From contig CM024182.1 of assembly GCA_013433145.1 (NCBI GenBank), positions 62,001-126,000 on the forward strand: DNA of 64,000 bases, written 5' to 3'. Of this stretch, positions 11,129-19,991 are shown one piece after another. Source of the stretch: Ascaris suum. Taxonomy: Eukaryota > Nematoda > Chromadorea > Rhabditida > Ascarididae. Positions within the stretch are counted from its first letter, which is position 1; every line of letters begins with the position of its first letter. The notes beneath the pieces were generated by a model that did not search any database, was not told the DNA's origin, and saw nothing but the letters and a program-made list of their open reading frames with translations. Both the position numbers and the translations under genes were made by a program.

Positions 11129-11877
11129 TCTATTGCATTTGCAATAATCGATGTAGTGCGATTGCTTTGAATTTTACATCGCCAAAGTTTAACGCCCTTC
11201 ACGAACAATGTTCGGTACCAAGGTGGTGGTAAATCTCTATACTTATGATAAAGGAACAGGTTTATTATGGAATCTCATGTCAAGCATCGGAATAATCGGT
11301 ATCCAGGTGATATTTTAATGCCTGCGTGCATGTCGGTTTTCCACTGTGATTAAATCAGTGCCAGATCATTGTACGGTGATTGCGTCATTTCGTTTGGTAA
11401 GGTTGAATTTAAAGCGGCGTTATGGCAACGTGTGCATGTAAAGATGCTTCCATGGAAATTTTCAACTCGGGTCCTACTGAACCTAAAGTCACGAAATCCG
11501 ATGATGCAATTTTTGCCGCAGTTTAGCTTGTCGTATTAACATTTGGGACTTCACCGTATGCCGGTCGGATCGCGCGAAATGAATCCTTTTCACAAGGTTT
11601 TTACGATTGATTAAATCAGCTAAGATATGATCCGATCATTTAAGATATGCATGATTTATCGCGGGCATTTTTTTTTCTGTGTTGGATAATCACCAATTGA
11701 TTGATCACTGAGCAAAATTCTAAACCTTCTTGGACGTTACTTTTCAGTTGTGGTAGTGGAGAAGTGTTTGCCCTGATGTATTTTCGTGAACATATTTGCA
11801 TTTTTATTTAACATTCATCTACCTAAAAATTTGATGAGAAATACATTTGAATCTCTATGAGCGGATGAATTTTTCAG
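11129..11877. other. Intron-like DNA between f and g (copy 1)
   Basis: No exon or RNA gene recognised. The acceptor of exon g closes it. Confidence 0.55.
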
Positions 11878-11990
11878 GTCGTGCGAGTATAACATCCCTG
11901 TCGCAGCGACGACAAGGAGCACGATATTCAGCGATCGCTCCACCTCGGCAACAACAGCAACGATACAAACCAATGGCAGCTCCGATGTGG
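11878..11990 (+). pseudogene. Gln-rich linker exon g (copy 1)
   Basis: Between TTTTTCAG and GTACGT it has 2 bases plus 37 codons: RASITSLSQRRQGARYSAIA then PPRQQQQRYKPMAAPMW. The 2-base start completes the codon left by exon e, so QQAQQ-G-RASITS reads through. Gln/Arg/Pro-rich linkers of this kind sit between Ig domains in kettin-like proteins. In copies 2-4 the acceptor is TTTTTGAG, which weakens the C at -3. The minus-strand frame 11815-12006 is its shadow. Confidence 0.55.
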
Positions 11991-12968
11991 GTACGTTTGT
12001 CGACATTGTAAGCTAGCTAAAAGCGTTTTTTAAATATGCACAAGTTTCTGCACATGACTCACTTATAGCTAAGTTCCTTTGATGGTTATTGGTGATTCGC
12101 CAGAGGAAACTAGTTCAACGAAAACATCACTGGCATGTTATATTTTGATGGTCGACAGGAAGGTCTTAATCATTAGCACCGTAGTGATTGGTCGATGAAA
12201 ATCAATTTTTTTTTCGATGAAAATGTAAAAAACGTTTTTTTTTTTTCTGCCAATAGTGGATTGTTCCCTGCTCATAAGTGTTCATTCATTTCGCAATCTT
12301 CTTGAGCAGTTATCATCTCGTAATTGCAGTTGATTCGCAAAATATCGCTTTTGTTGTTCATTTTCATTCATTCATAAAGCATAGGTGTTGCAAAGTGCGG
12401 TGCTGTTCAGTTTTGCAGCGCCTACTAAATCCACTGTTGTTTTCTCTTAAAAGCATGGAACTGATGCGACACCCTGTTATTCAGTCTTTAACGCTATATT
12501 GCAAGCACCTTTCTGTTGAAATACTTGCTCTTCGTTCCTCGTTATTTCACCTATCACCTGTGCCTCATCGTCCCGCTTGTTAAATACTATGTTTTCAATG
12601 CTTCTGTTGAAAAAAAAATGAATGCATTCCATATTCACTTTCTTCTTTTTTTTTTTTTTTCAACGTGCCTTTATCGACGAGTTGTTGAACCGCCTTTCAG
12701 TTAACATTAAATGAAAAGACGGTGCAAAGCTTCATTTGAATCCTTTCCATTACCTTCGATTGTGAGTTGAGCAAGCGTTCATACTAGAATATTCTCTTGT
12801 GCTAGTCGAATTTATTTGGTCGAACTTAGACTTTTAAATTAAACTGCACGTGGACCACTCATGAATAATAAAGAGGGCGTTCGCAACCGAACCGGCTATT
12901 CTAGGTCATCTTGGTTTAGAGCACTCGAGCAAACTTCATGAGCAAGTGTCGTGTTGTCTTCTTTGCAG
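11991..12968. other. Intron between exons g and h (copy 1)
   Basis: Contains T and A homopolymers that vary in length between copies (near 12180-12250 and 12605-12660). The frames at 12278-12583 and 12516-12704 are spurious: one is opened and closed by the variable homopolymer. Confidence 0.6.
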
Positions 12969-13097
12969 GTCGACAATTCCCGAAACCTTACACCCACCTA
13001 CGTTGTACGTAGACAGGCTCGACTTAGTGTGATTGGTGCGCTTTCGGAGATCGAGCATATGGCGCAATACGCTAACGTAGTAATGGAGAGCTTATGA
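12969..13097 (+). pseudogene. Probable linker exon h, ends in stop (copy 1)
   Basis: After TTCTTTGCAG the phase-0 frame, matching the end of exon g, reads VDNSRNLTPTYVVRRQARLS then VIGALSEIEHMAQYANVVME and SL before TGA at 13095-13097. Forty-two open codons joining g in phase suggest a real exon, possibly another helical linker. No donor is evident, so the stop either ends the reading frame or marks a lost splice site. Confidence 0.42.
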
Positions 13098-13659
13098 CCA
13101 AAGGTTCCCCGTTGTAATCGTTTGTGGCGATGATAAGTGAGCACTGTTTCAGCGGACAGTCGTGTGCTGTGAAGCTCGATTAATTCATGTCATTGGTTGC
13201 AGCTTTTTGAATAGGTGATGTCACATTTACAACTACAGTCTTTAAGATTTTCGGTATTACGATACAAAAAGTGGAATTAGCAGAATGTAGTACCACTGAA
13301 AATAGGTGGCGAAAAATGCGTTTTCTTTTTGGTCGTGACAATTCTGATTCATGGCGTTTGCGTCACTTGTCGCTTTTTTTAAATCTTAAGCTTATGCGAT
13401 GCACGTTTGTAGCAAATGCTGTGGAATTCGTCGCTACTTTTAATCGGACATACTCACGCCTTTTCAAGAATTTGAGAAATTACATGTGAGTTACAGATTT
13501 GCCAAGAAACGGTGATCAAACTTTGAGAAAATTTGAGAATGGCACCACCTGGTTGTCATCAATGGATTCGCGATCCAGACAGCAGGACCTTATACGCGTC
13601 ACTAAAAACATGCTCACTTGAGTGGCAAATGCAGTCTTTAAATGCTAGTTCTTTTGCAG
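13098..13659. other. Intron-like DNA between h and i (copy 1)
   Basis: Ordinary noncoding sequence. The frame at 13271-13489 has no domain and no splice context. Confidence 0.5.
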
Positions 13660-13919
13660 TTTCCCAATGCTCCTGCTGTGTTTGGGAATTCTTGTGGTTT
13701 TAGTTATCACAATGGAACATCTCTGGCAGCAGCACATCGTTTCCGGCCCGTGTTTGACTTTGGCTATGTGGCACTCGATATTCTTTATGCATATCCAGAA
13801 GATTCCGGCACTTATACTTTGGTAGCTCGAAATGAGCTTGGTGAAGTGCAGTCTAACCTTGAGCTGGTCGTGAACTCGAAGAAGACGCCTTACCTTCGAT
13901 CACATTATCCAAGGAGTAG
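13660..13919 (+). pseudogene. Kettin/titin-type Ig exon i: C-G strands (copy 1)
   Basis: This is the clearest Ig segment in the unit. After CTTTTGCAG it reads ...GFSYHNGTSLAAAHRFRP, VFDFGYVALDILYAYPEDSG, TYTLVARNELGEVQSNLELV. DFGYVALDIL-YPEDSGTYT-VARNELGE is the D-E-F-G signature of sallimus/kettin/titin I-set domains. The conserved C-strand Trp is not present, and the F-strand Cys is Leu. Past the domain the frame runs on through basic residues to a stop at 13966-13968. A GGTGCA donor at about 13920 is possible but unproven. The other copies are 28766-29025, 43880-44139 and 58987-59246. Confidence 0.75.
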
Positions 13920-14424
13920 GTGCAGGAATTCGAGCTTCCCTTGTGTTCTGACACGTGGCAAGTGCTGACGGTCCCACAATTTTTGCAGCAATAAAGTACA
14001 GCTGAGTGAAACTTCAGCCAGAACTTATTACAAAAACGGTTGGATGCTGCAGAAATAAGCGAAAGGATGCCACAGAAAACAATTTGTTAAAAAGGCGCCA
14101 TTTTTTCCTATCCATAGAACAAACGCTGAATTTGCGAAGATTTTTAAGCGGAAGTGGATCTATATTTAGAACGTAAAAGATTGGAAGTCATGTTCTCGAA
14201 CTTCCCAAATCCCTTAGTTTTTAATCTTCCTTTACCAATCAGTCAAAATTATTATTCGGTTGCCACGGAAATTCATATGAGCTTTGAGAAAGTTTCTCCT
14301 CTTATACATTGCGGAGTAACCGGACATTTCGGGCATTTTCACGTCGACGCTGCAATAAATGTTATCTGGAAAAGTGGAGGTAGAGTAATGTGTCGACATA
14401 TTCAAACCTTCTCGCTGCTTTAAG
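13920..14424. other. Degraded linker/Ig remnants and noncoding DNA (copy 1)
   Basis: Weak fragments such as VPQFLQQ (near 13967-13987) and YYKNGW (near 14026-14043) hint at another Ig A and C strand in different frames. No continuous exon can be drawn. The frames at 14154-14423 (+) and 14232-14516 (-) are not supported. Confidence 0.3.
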
Positions 14425-14574
14425 GATTGGAAAGGATACGCGAGTTGGAACAGAACAAAACAAAGCCCTGTAGAATACTCACGTGATCGGGAGTGCGACA
14501 ACCCGCCTAGTGTCATCGGCGATTTGGCGGATTTGGAACTGAATGAGAACGACGATATTCATCTTTCTTTGAAG
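14425..14574 (+). pseudogene. Linker plus Ig A-B strands, exon j, frameshifted (copy 1)
   Basis: The first part reads LERIRELEQNKTKP, a kettin-like linker motif. The second part, in a frame shifted by one, reads PVEYSRDRECDNPPSVIGDL then ADLELNENDDIHLSLK. The shift falls in the A-rich AACAAAACAAAGCC around 14454-14467 and is the same in all copies. PPSVIGDLxDLELNENDDIHLxLK is the A-A'-B part of an Ig domain. The exon ends in phase 0 before GTTGTG and joins exon k. Confidence 0.62.
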
Positions 14575-15466
14575 GTTGTGCTCAGTTCATTATTACCTTG
14601 GAAGCGTTTTTCAGTCCTCAAACTGTCATATATTTTAGAACTCTAGTGAGTCCTGTTTCCTCCGCTTCACTTATTATCGAAATCTTTTACCACAAGAAGA
14701 TCCTGGCCAACAGGAAACGTAGAGAGAAGTATCGCTGTCCCTCGCATTCATAAAAGGAGAGGAAATTATTGGGTTCTGTTTGTAGGGCATGAGTGAGCGT
14801 ATTGAAACCACTCAACGTTTCCATCCCCTTCAGTCGTGGCTTTTGCTGCAGAAGGACTCACGAGCTCGCAACGAGGAACTAACTGTTCAACATTTATTTC
14901 CACTGTTTAGGCTAAACGGCCGACATTAAAATGCAATTATGGTAGATTAAATCCACGATTCAGCAGTGAGCCTATGTAAGTTTATAAGTTGGGTGTCGAA
15001 TCTAGAACGAGAAGAACGTTTCGTTTCGATTCATTTCGTTATTTAGTTTCGCAACACACAAAGTGCTATGCAGTGGGTTAAAAATGCGATGAGGTATCCA
15101 TGAATGCTGTTACTGCCTCACTTTGTAGGCTAGAATCCATCAGTTGTTGATAAAAAATAAAGAGGATGCGGGTTCCATCACCTTCTTCAGCAGAACTTGT
15201 GAAAGGCATCGCAGTGATCTCTTACTATAGTTGAGCTAGCTGAATCTTTGTTTGTACAATTAGTTATGTTGTAAGCAACCAGCTGTATTATACGAAGCAG
15301 CACTTTCTGTTTTGAAATAACATTGCAGACTATTTTGCTGAAGTGGGAATATAACAAACCCGCATTGCTCATTATTAATCTTAAGTGATATTTGAATAGA
15401 ACGATGGTTTATTTTCTTTATAATGAAGGTAATATGTATCAAAGTCATTGTCGAGCGAATTTCTAG
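14575..15466. other. Intron between exons j and k (copy 1)
   Basis: Runs from GTTGTG to TTTCTAG. No other feature. Minus-strand frames at 15187-15372 and 15260-15637 are spurious. Confidence 0.6.
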
Positions 15467-15676
15467 CTGACACCACTGAATGATGCAACAATAGTGGTCG
15501 AATGGATCGTTGATGGCCGACCACTTCTGATTGAATCGAGAGCAGAAATCATATGCGACTTTGGACTCCTCAAATGGACATTCGGGGCGCAATCGCTGAA
15601 GATTCAGGAGTTGATACGGTGAAGGCGACCAATGCACTTGGCGAAGCTAGCAGGCAGTGGAGAATATTCGTAAAAC
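15467..15676 (+). pseudogene. Ig C-G strands, exon k, frameshifted (copy 1)
   Basis: It continues exon j in phase: LTPLNDATIVVEWIVDGRPL then LIESRAEIICDFGLLK. Near 15571-15574 one base is missing (CTCAAATGG), after which the neighbouring frame continues MDIRGAIAEDSG, VDTVKATNALGEASRQW. Taken together, j plus k covers a whole I-set domain, including the C-strand Trp (EWIVDG), DFG and EDSG...KATNALGE. The Tyr expected in EDSGxY is Asp, and the F-strand Cys is Val. It ends one base into a codon before GTAATT and joins exon l. Copy 1 has GTA (Val), copies 2-4 GCA (Ala), near the end. Confidence 0.72.
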
Positions 15677-16646
15677 GTAATTTTTATAGGCCTTCATCTC
15701 CATTCATCAATTTCAGCTTCCACGAATGTGGTTTAGGCGATAAGAAAACAAATGACGTTTATGAATGGATGAATATGTGCATAAATCTCATAGTGAATTT
15801 TCTTGGTTAAGAAATATGCAGCAGATAGCCGGAGACCCAACATTATGTCATATCAGCGGTCAAAGTTATTGAACATATGTAATTGATATGTTCCCAATTT
15901 ATGAACAATTCTCTGAAAAACAATTCGTGCTGTCGAGAATTTGAAAAAATATGGAAGAACGGAGATCGAAAATCATCAACGGCCACATATGAGTTTTTTT
16001 TTTTTTTTGTTTCGTTCAATATGAGTTTTTGTGAGAGAGGAGATGGGGAGAGACTAATAATGGAGAGTAGTTAATAGGGTCTAAGAGTCGTAGCAACGTA
16101 AACGTGACACTATTTTGGGCATTTCCAAATAAAATCCTACAATTTCTGCGTGGTACAATGTCAGTAGATTGTAATATGGTTTCGTGCACTCACACATATT
16201 ATATCTGCCCATATGGGACCAGGACTCTATAAAAATAGTGTGATATCATACAGTTAGCACTTGCAAATTCAAAGTGCCACAAAGAACACTGAGTGCATTC
16301 ATTCACAAATGTTATCGTCGATTATCGAACTATATTGTAAGTCGGCGTACTGTCAGTTATGTTTGTGTATGCAGCCTAGAAGACTTTTGTTTACGTGAAT
16401 TAGAAAGTCGTAGATGAATATATGCGGCAGATGTGATGCCATCAAATTTATTTTATTTTTCCGCGAAGTTATACTTTGCAATAGTTTTTAGATATCTGAA
16501 ATCATGTTTTGCATAAATGCCCATTTCTTGTGAATGGATGATTGAAAGTCTATTGCGCCAAATGGGATAATTTTAAAAAAAAGTAGTTTCCTGCCAAAAT
16601 TTACCCATGGGAAGGACTGAAATTCACAACATTTATATGTTCACAG
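15677..16646. other. Intron between exons k and l (copy 1)
   Basis: Includes a T homopolymer near 15996-16008 whose length differs in each copy. No gene recognised. Confidence 0.6.
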
Positions 16647-16866
16647 CACGATCATATCTGAAGCTGAAGTGCAAAGTCAGCGAGAATTGTGAGACGACAG
16701 CTGAGCTCAACATATTTTTGCAGGGTCCTTCGCAGTTTATGCAATCATTGCCAGGAAACGTAAGCGAAGTGGAAGAAGGTCAGCCGCTCCACATAGAATG
16801 TCAAGTCAACCATTGATACTACACCTTCAATTTCTTCGCTCAAAGATGGACAAGCCATCCCCACCG
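16647..16866 (+). pseudogene. Ig A-C strands, exon l, frameshifted (copy 1)
   Basis: After TTCACAG a 2-base start completes the codon from exon k. It reads RSYLKLKCKVSENCETTAEL, NIFLQGPSQFMQSLPGNVSE, then VEEGQPLHIECQVN. GPSQFMQSLPGNVSEVEEGQPLHIEC is a typical Ig A-A'-B segment with the B-strand Cys. At about 16811 the frame shifts by one; the other frame goes on IDTTPSISSLKDGQAIPTG to a GTGTGT donor. Ser replaces the Trp expected in ISxLKDG. The rest of this Ig is not found downstream in the unit, so the domain is truncated. Confidence 0.72.
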
Positions 16867-17183
16867 GTGTGTAGTTTCTTGTCGTTTTTTTTTTGTTTGC
16901 CTTTCCGATCATCATCTGTCGTTTTGCTTTTTTATATGACAAATGAAAATTGGCAACCAATGGAGAATCCTTGCTGCTTTTTAGCTGCATTTATATGCAA
17001 ATACGGTTATACATGATGTTATATGGTAAATATAGAATTCAGTACTACTTTGATACTTGTCTGCTACTTTAATAATGGAATCCAATTCAATACTACTTGT
17101 CTACTCTGAGCCCGAAACGGGAATAAATGTTTTCTCGATTTTAATGAAAGTAGTGTCGGTAAAAATAGCGTTGACGAAAATAG

Positions 17184-17185
<2 letters not shown>
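16867..17185. other. Noncoding DNA before the TA tract (copy 1)
   Basis: AT-rich sequence without a recognisable exon. Contains a T homopolymer that varies between copies. Confidence 0.55.

Positions 17186-17247
<62 letters not shown>
17186..17247. repeat. (TA)n tract 1, copy 1 (62 bp)
   Basis: Perfect AT dinucleotide run. Copy 1 goes directly into GGTGGTAG, whereas copies 2-4 have CCT between the TA run and that sequence. Confidence 0.95.
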
Positions 17248-17249
<2 letters not shown>

Positions 17250-18126
17250 TGGTAGTTGTAGTGGTAGTGCTAGTCCTACTGGTAGTTTTAGTGCTAGTGG
17301 TAGTGCTAATTTTAGTGTTAGTGTTAGTGCTAACGCTTGTGCTACTGCTAGTGGCAGTGCAGTGGTAGTGCTAATGCTGGTGGTTGTGACAGTGTTAGCG
17401 TTGGTGCTAGTGGTTGTGCTAGTCGTAGTTGTAGTGCTAGCGGTAGTGTTAGCGTTAGTGCTCGTGCTAGTGCTAGTGGCAGTTTTAGTGCTGATGGTAT
17501 CGGTAGTGCTTTTGCTGTTGGTAGTTCTAGTGCTAGTGCTAGTGCCAGTGCCAGTGGCAGTGCTTGTGCTAGTTCTAATTGTAGTGCTAGTGCTAGTGCT
17601 ATTACTAGTGTTAGTGTTAATGCTAGGGATAATGCTCGAGCTAGTCGTAGTGGTAGTGGTAGTGGCAGTGTTAGTGGTGGTAGTGGTAATGCTGTTGGTA
17701 GTGCTAGTGCTAGCGACAGTGGTACTGCTGGTGTTAGTGTTAGTGTTAGTGCTAGTGCTAGTTTCAGTGGTAGTGCTGGTGATAGTGGTAGCGTTAGCGC
17801 TAATGCTCGCGTTAGTGCTAGTGCCTTTTGTAGTATTAGTGCTGGTGGTAGTGGTAGTGGTAGTGCTAGTGCTATTGCTATTGTTAGTGTTAGTGTTAGG
17901 GTTTATGCTAATGCTAGTGCTAGAGCTAGTCGTAGTGCTGGTGCCAGTGCTAGTGCTAGTCCTTGTTCTAACGCTAGCGCTAGTGCTGGTGCTAATGGCA
18001 GTGGTAGTGCTGTTGGTAGTGGTAGTGCTAGTCGTAGTAGTAGTGCTTGTGCTTGTGACACTGGTGAGTCTTGTTGTAGTAGTAGCATTAGTACTGTTGC
18101 TAGCTGTAGTGCCAGTGGAAGTGCTA
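17248..18126. repeat. G/T-rich minisatellite (GTAGTG/CTAGTG), copy 1
   Basis: About 880 bp of degenerate 6-base words (GTAGTG, CTAGTG, GTTAGTG, TGCTAGTG) with strong G/T bias on the + strand. The 3-base periodicity keeps frames open on both strands: a Val/Leu polymer of 302 codons on + (17362-18270) and a Thr/Ser polymer of 400 codons on - (17064-18266). Neither has any non-repetitive domain, and I treat both as artefacts of the repeat. Confidence 0.92.
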
Positions 18127-18203
18127 GAGCTTAGTGGCAGAGCTGAGCTTGTGCTGGTCGTAGTACAGCTCAGATCTAACGAAAAGGTCACATTCGATAG
18201 TAA

Positions 18204-18286
18204 AGAGTCGACAGAGGTGTGGACACTGGAATTATTCTTACTAGTGGACACCTCATCATCATGCAATTAGATGAAGAACGTCGCAG
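18204..18286 (+). CDS. Coiled-coil exon m (copy 1)
   Basis: The frame opens after TAA 18201-18203 and reads RVDRGVDTGIILTSGHLIIM then QLDEERRR, ending with 2 bases before GTGAGT. The first base of exon n completes an Arg codon. The 5' limit is not defined, because the G/T minisatellite lies just upstream. This begins a second set of exons of quite different character from the Ig set: charged, heptad-like and Cys-poor. Whether it belongs to the same gene as the Ig exons is not known. Confidence 0.5.
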
Positions 18287-18427
18287 GTGAGTAAAAATTT
18301 GATTTTAGTTTGTTTACTATCGCGGAAATTTTCCCGAAAATTAAAAGAAATATATTTGTTGGCCACACTGTCACAACAAGTGGCCATCTTCCGATGCATC
18401 AAACATCTTAAGATGGACAGTTAGAGA

Positions 18428-18458
18428 TCAGGTGAAGTAATCATCAATTTTCACCTGA
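18428..18458. other. Short inverted repeat (hairpin) in intron
   Basis: TCAGGTGAA and TTCACCTGA form a 9-bp stem around a 13-base loop. It lies in the intron between m and n and occurs in every copy. No function is assigned. Confidence 0.6.
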
Positions 18459-18532
18459 ACGGTTGATGAAAAAGCTCCTTCAATAAAAGTTAATAGCAAT
18501 GTTTTCACAACACGTATATGGATCCACTTTAG

Positions 18533-18647
18533 AAATGAAGAAGAATGTTTGCAAATTGCTCGATTTCAAGCGGAAAATCAACGTCTTCAACAACGCTATC
18601 AAATCGGTATGCACGATAAGGGTCGACTTAACCAAAATCGAGAAAGG
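18533..18647 (+). CDS. Coiled-coil exon n (copy 1)
   Basis: After CACTTTAG, one base plus 38 codons: NEEECLQIARFQAENQRLQQ then RYQIGMHDKGRLNQNRER, ending in phase 0 before GTTTCT. An earlier donor (GTATGC at 18607) is possible but leaves a frame that does not fit exon o. With the later donor, m-n-o read through without a break. RFQAENQRLQQRY has the a/d spacing of an alpha-helical coiled coil. Rootletin-like or other filament proteins are candidates, but I cannot name the family. Confidence 0.55.
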
Positions 18648-19139
18648 GTTTCTTGTCTTATACGTTTTGCAATCTAAATTTGCCGTTAGGAATTGCAATT
18701 TTGCAAATGTTTTATATTTATCTTTAATCTCGTGTTTAATCTTTCATTTATTATTTATATTTATCTCTATGTTTTTATTTATATTTACATTTATAAGATA
18801 TTTTTATCAATATAATATTCTTATCTTTATCCGTGTATTTTTAGTTTTATTCTATATCTGTATATTTTTATTTTTATTTTATCTCTATCTATACATTTAT
18901 CTGTATAGATATTTTTATCAATATATCTATCTGTATGTTACTTTGTTTGCGATTAGCCGATTTAGCTAAGGTTTTTAATGCTAGCATCTTTTCTTGGAGA
19001 ACCATAGTATTCCTGAGGAAATTAGATAACCCAGAAAACATACGTAGCATGTTTTTTATAAATTCTTCTTCCTATACAAGTTTGAGAGCGCTCATCTTAC
19101 AGTTTTATTTCCAAAAAAAAAAAAAAAATTCCATTTCAG
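18648..19139. other. Intron between n and o, with TATTTATC-rich tract (copy 1)
   Basis: Contains a TTTATATTTATCT low-complexity stretch (about 18700-18935) that opens a spurious 156-codon frame rich in Phe/Leu/Tyr/Ile, and an A homopolymer just before the acceptor. Confidence 0.65.
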
Positions 19140-19227
19140 GTGAGTGATTTAGCCGTTCGATTTGAAGGTTCTGAAGAAACGCGCAAACGTGTGGGAAAAC
19201 AACTCCTCGATGCGAAGGCAGAAATTG
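19140..19227 (+). CDS. Coiled-coil exon o (copy 1)
   Basis: After CCATTTCAG the phase-0 frame reads VSDLAVRFEGSEETRKRVGK then QLLDAKAEI and one spare base before GTATTC. The sequence is helical and charged with heptad spacing, as in myosin-tail or rootletin-like rods. The spare base does not fit the next exon in an obvious way, so a small exon may be missing or the frame is broken here. Confidence 0.6.
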
Positions 19228-19769
19228 GTATTCAGTTAGGCATTTTATGAAATTTGGGAGAAGGTAGGCACACATACAGTTACATATATTTGGGCAGGTT
19301 AGATAAAGTTATAGCTGAACCAACTAAAACCTGATGAAAATCTGACAAGATAACATATTACTTGTGCGATTTATACTCTCCTCGCGCCCTCTCACGAAAA
19401 TTCGTTTCATTAACTTAAATATGGCACTAAAGGCGGCCATAATATTATAGGCAGCCATAAAAAGGGTTTTAGAGGAAATTTTCCAATATAATGGACATCA
19501 CAGGTATGGACGTCACCCCTTCACGTTGTGATATGCAGAGGTGCTGCATACCGATTGTTTCTTCCCGCATATGTAACACTCATATTTATTGAAAAACCCT
19601 TCGAAATCATCCTCGAGCAATTACAATGGACTTCATTAGTGCAGAGCATAAAGTATTACAACAACTAGTGAACGTTTTATTTTGGGCCGAGTCGTCGTTT
19701 ATATTTTCGAAAAAATGAATTATATTATTATCTGATGGTTAACGTCTTAAATGATGAGCACTTTCATAG
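19228..19769. other. Intron between o and p (copy 1)
   Basis: No internal feature recognised. Confidence 0.55.
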
Positions 19770-19991
19770 TGTATGATGGCTCAGTGGGAGGAAGAAATTA
19801 TTGTTCGCCAAAAACGATTACTTTTCTTCAGGAAATTCAAAGATCGAAAACCGAATTATACACAATACAAATGGAATTGAAGAATATTGAGGCAACCAAC
19901 GAAACAATTCGATTGCAATTGGTCATCGCCAATGAGCGCGCTAATTCTCTTAATAAAACGGTCACCGATCGAGCAGCAAATATTAGACAGC
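19770..19991 (+). pseudogene. Coiled-coil exon p, frameshifted (copy 1)
   Basis: One frame from TTTCATAG reads MAQWEEEIIVRQKRLLF. At the ACTTTTCTT run (19820-19828) it gives way to the adjacent frame, LQEIQRSKTELYTIQMELKN, IEATNETIRLQLVIANERAN, SLNKTVTDRAANIRQ. One missing T would explain the shift. The combined stretch of about 70 residues is a continuous heptad-type helix. The alternative is that the exon starts only at CTTCAG/GAAATT (19832), with the upstream WEEE frame being chance. In that case there is no frameshift. Confidence 0.6.

Noticed and set aside
14232..14516. 94-codon minus-strand frame
   Set aside because: Opposite to the linker/Ig exon j; composition shows no domain.
15260..15637. 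125-codon minus-strand frame
   Set aside because: Overlaps the intron and Ig exon k on the other strand; no domain or splice context.
17064..18266. 400-codon Thr/Ser-rich open frame (-), mucin-like in appearance
   Set aside because: Same minisatellite read backwards, ending in the Tyr/Ile run of the TA tract. Its end changes with TA length between copies, so it is not under selection.
17362..18270. 302-codon Val/Leu open frame (+), repeated in all copies
   Set aside because: Entirely explained by the GTAGTG/CTAGTG repeat. No splice-supported start, no domain, and an equally long frame exists on the other strand.
18499..18969. 156-codon frame with hydrophobic, membrane-like C-terminal part
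   Set aside because: The hydrophobic part is TTTATATTTATC low-complexity intron sequence. The first part is coiled-coil exon n read in the wrong frame.
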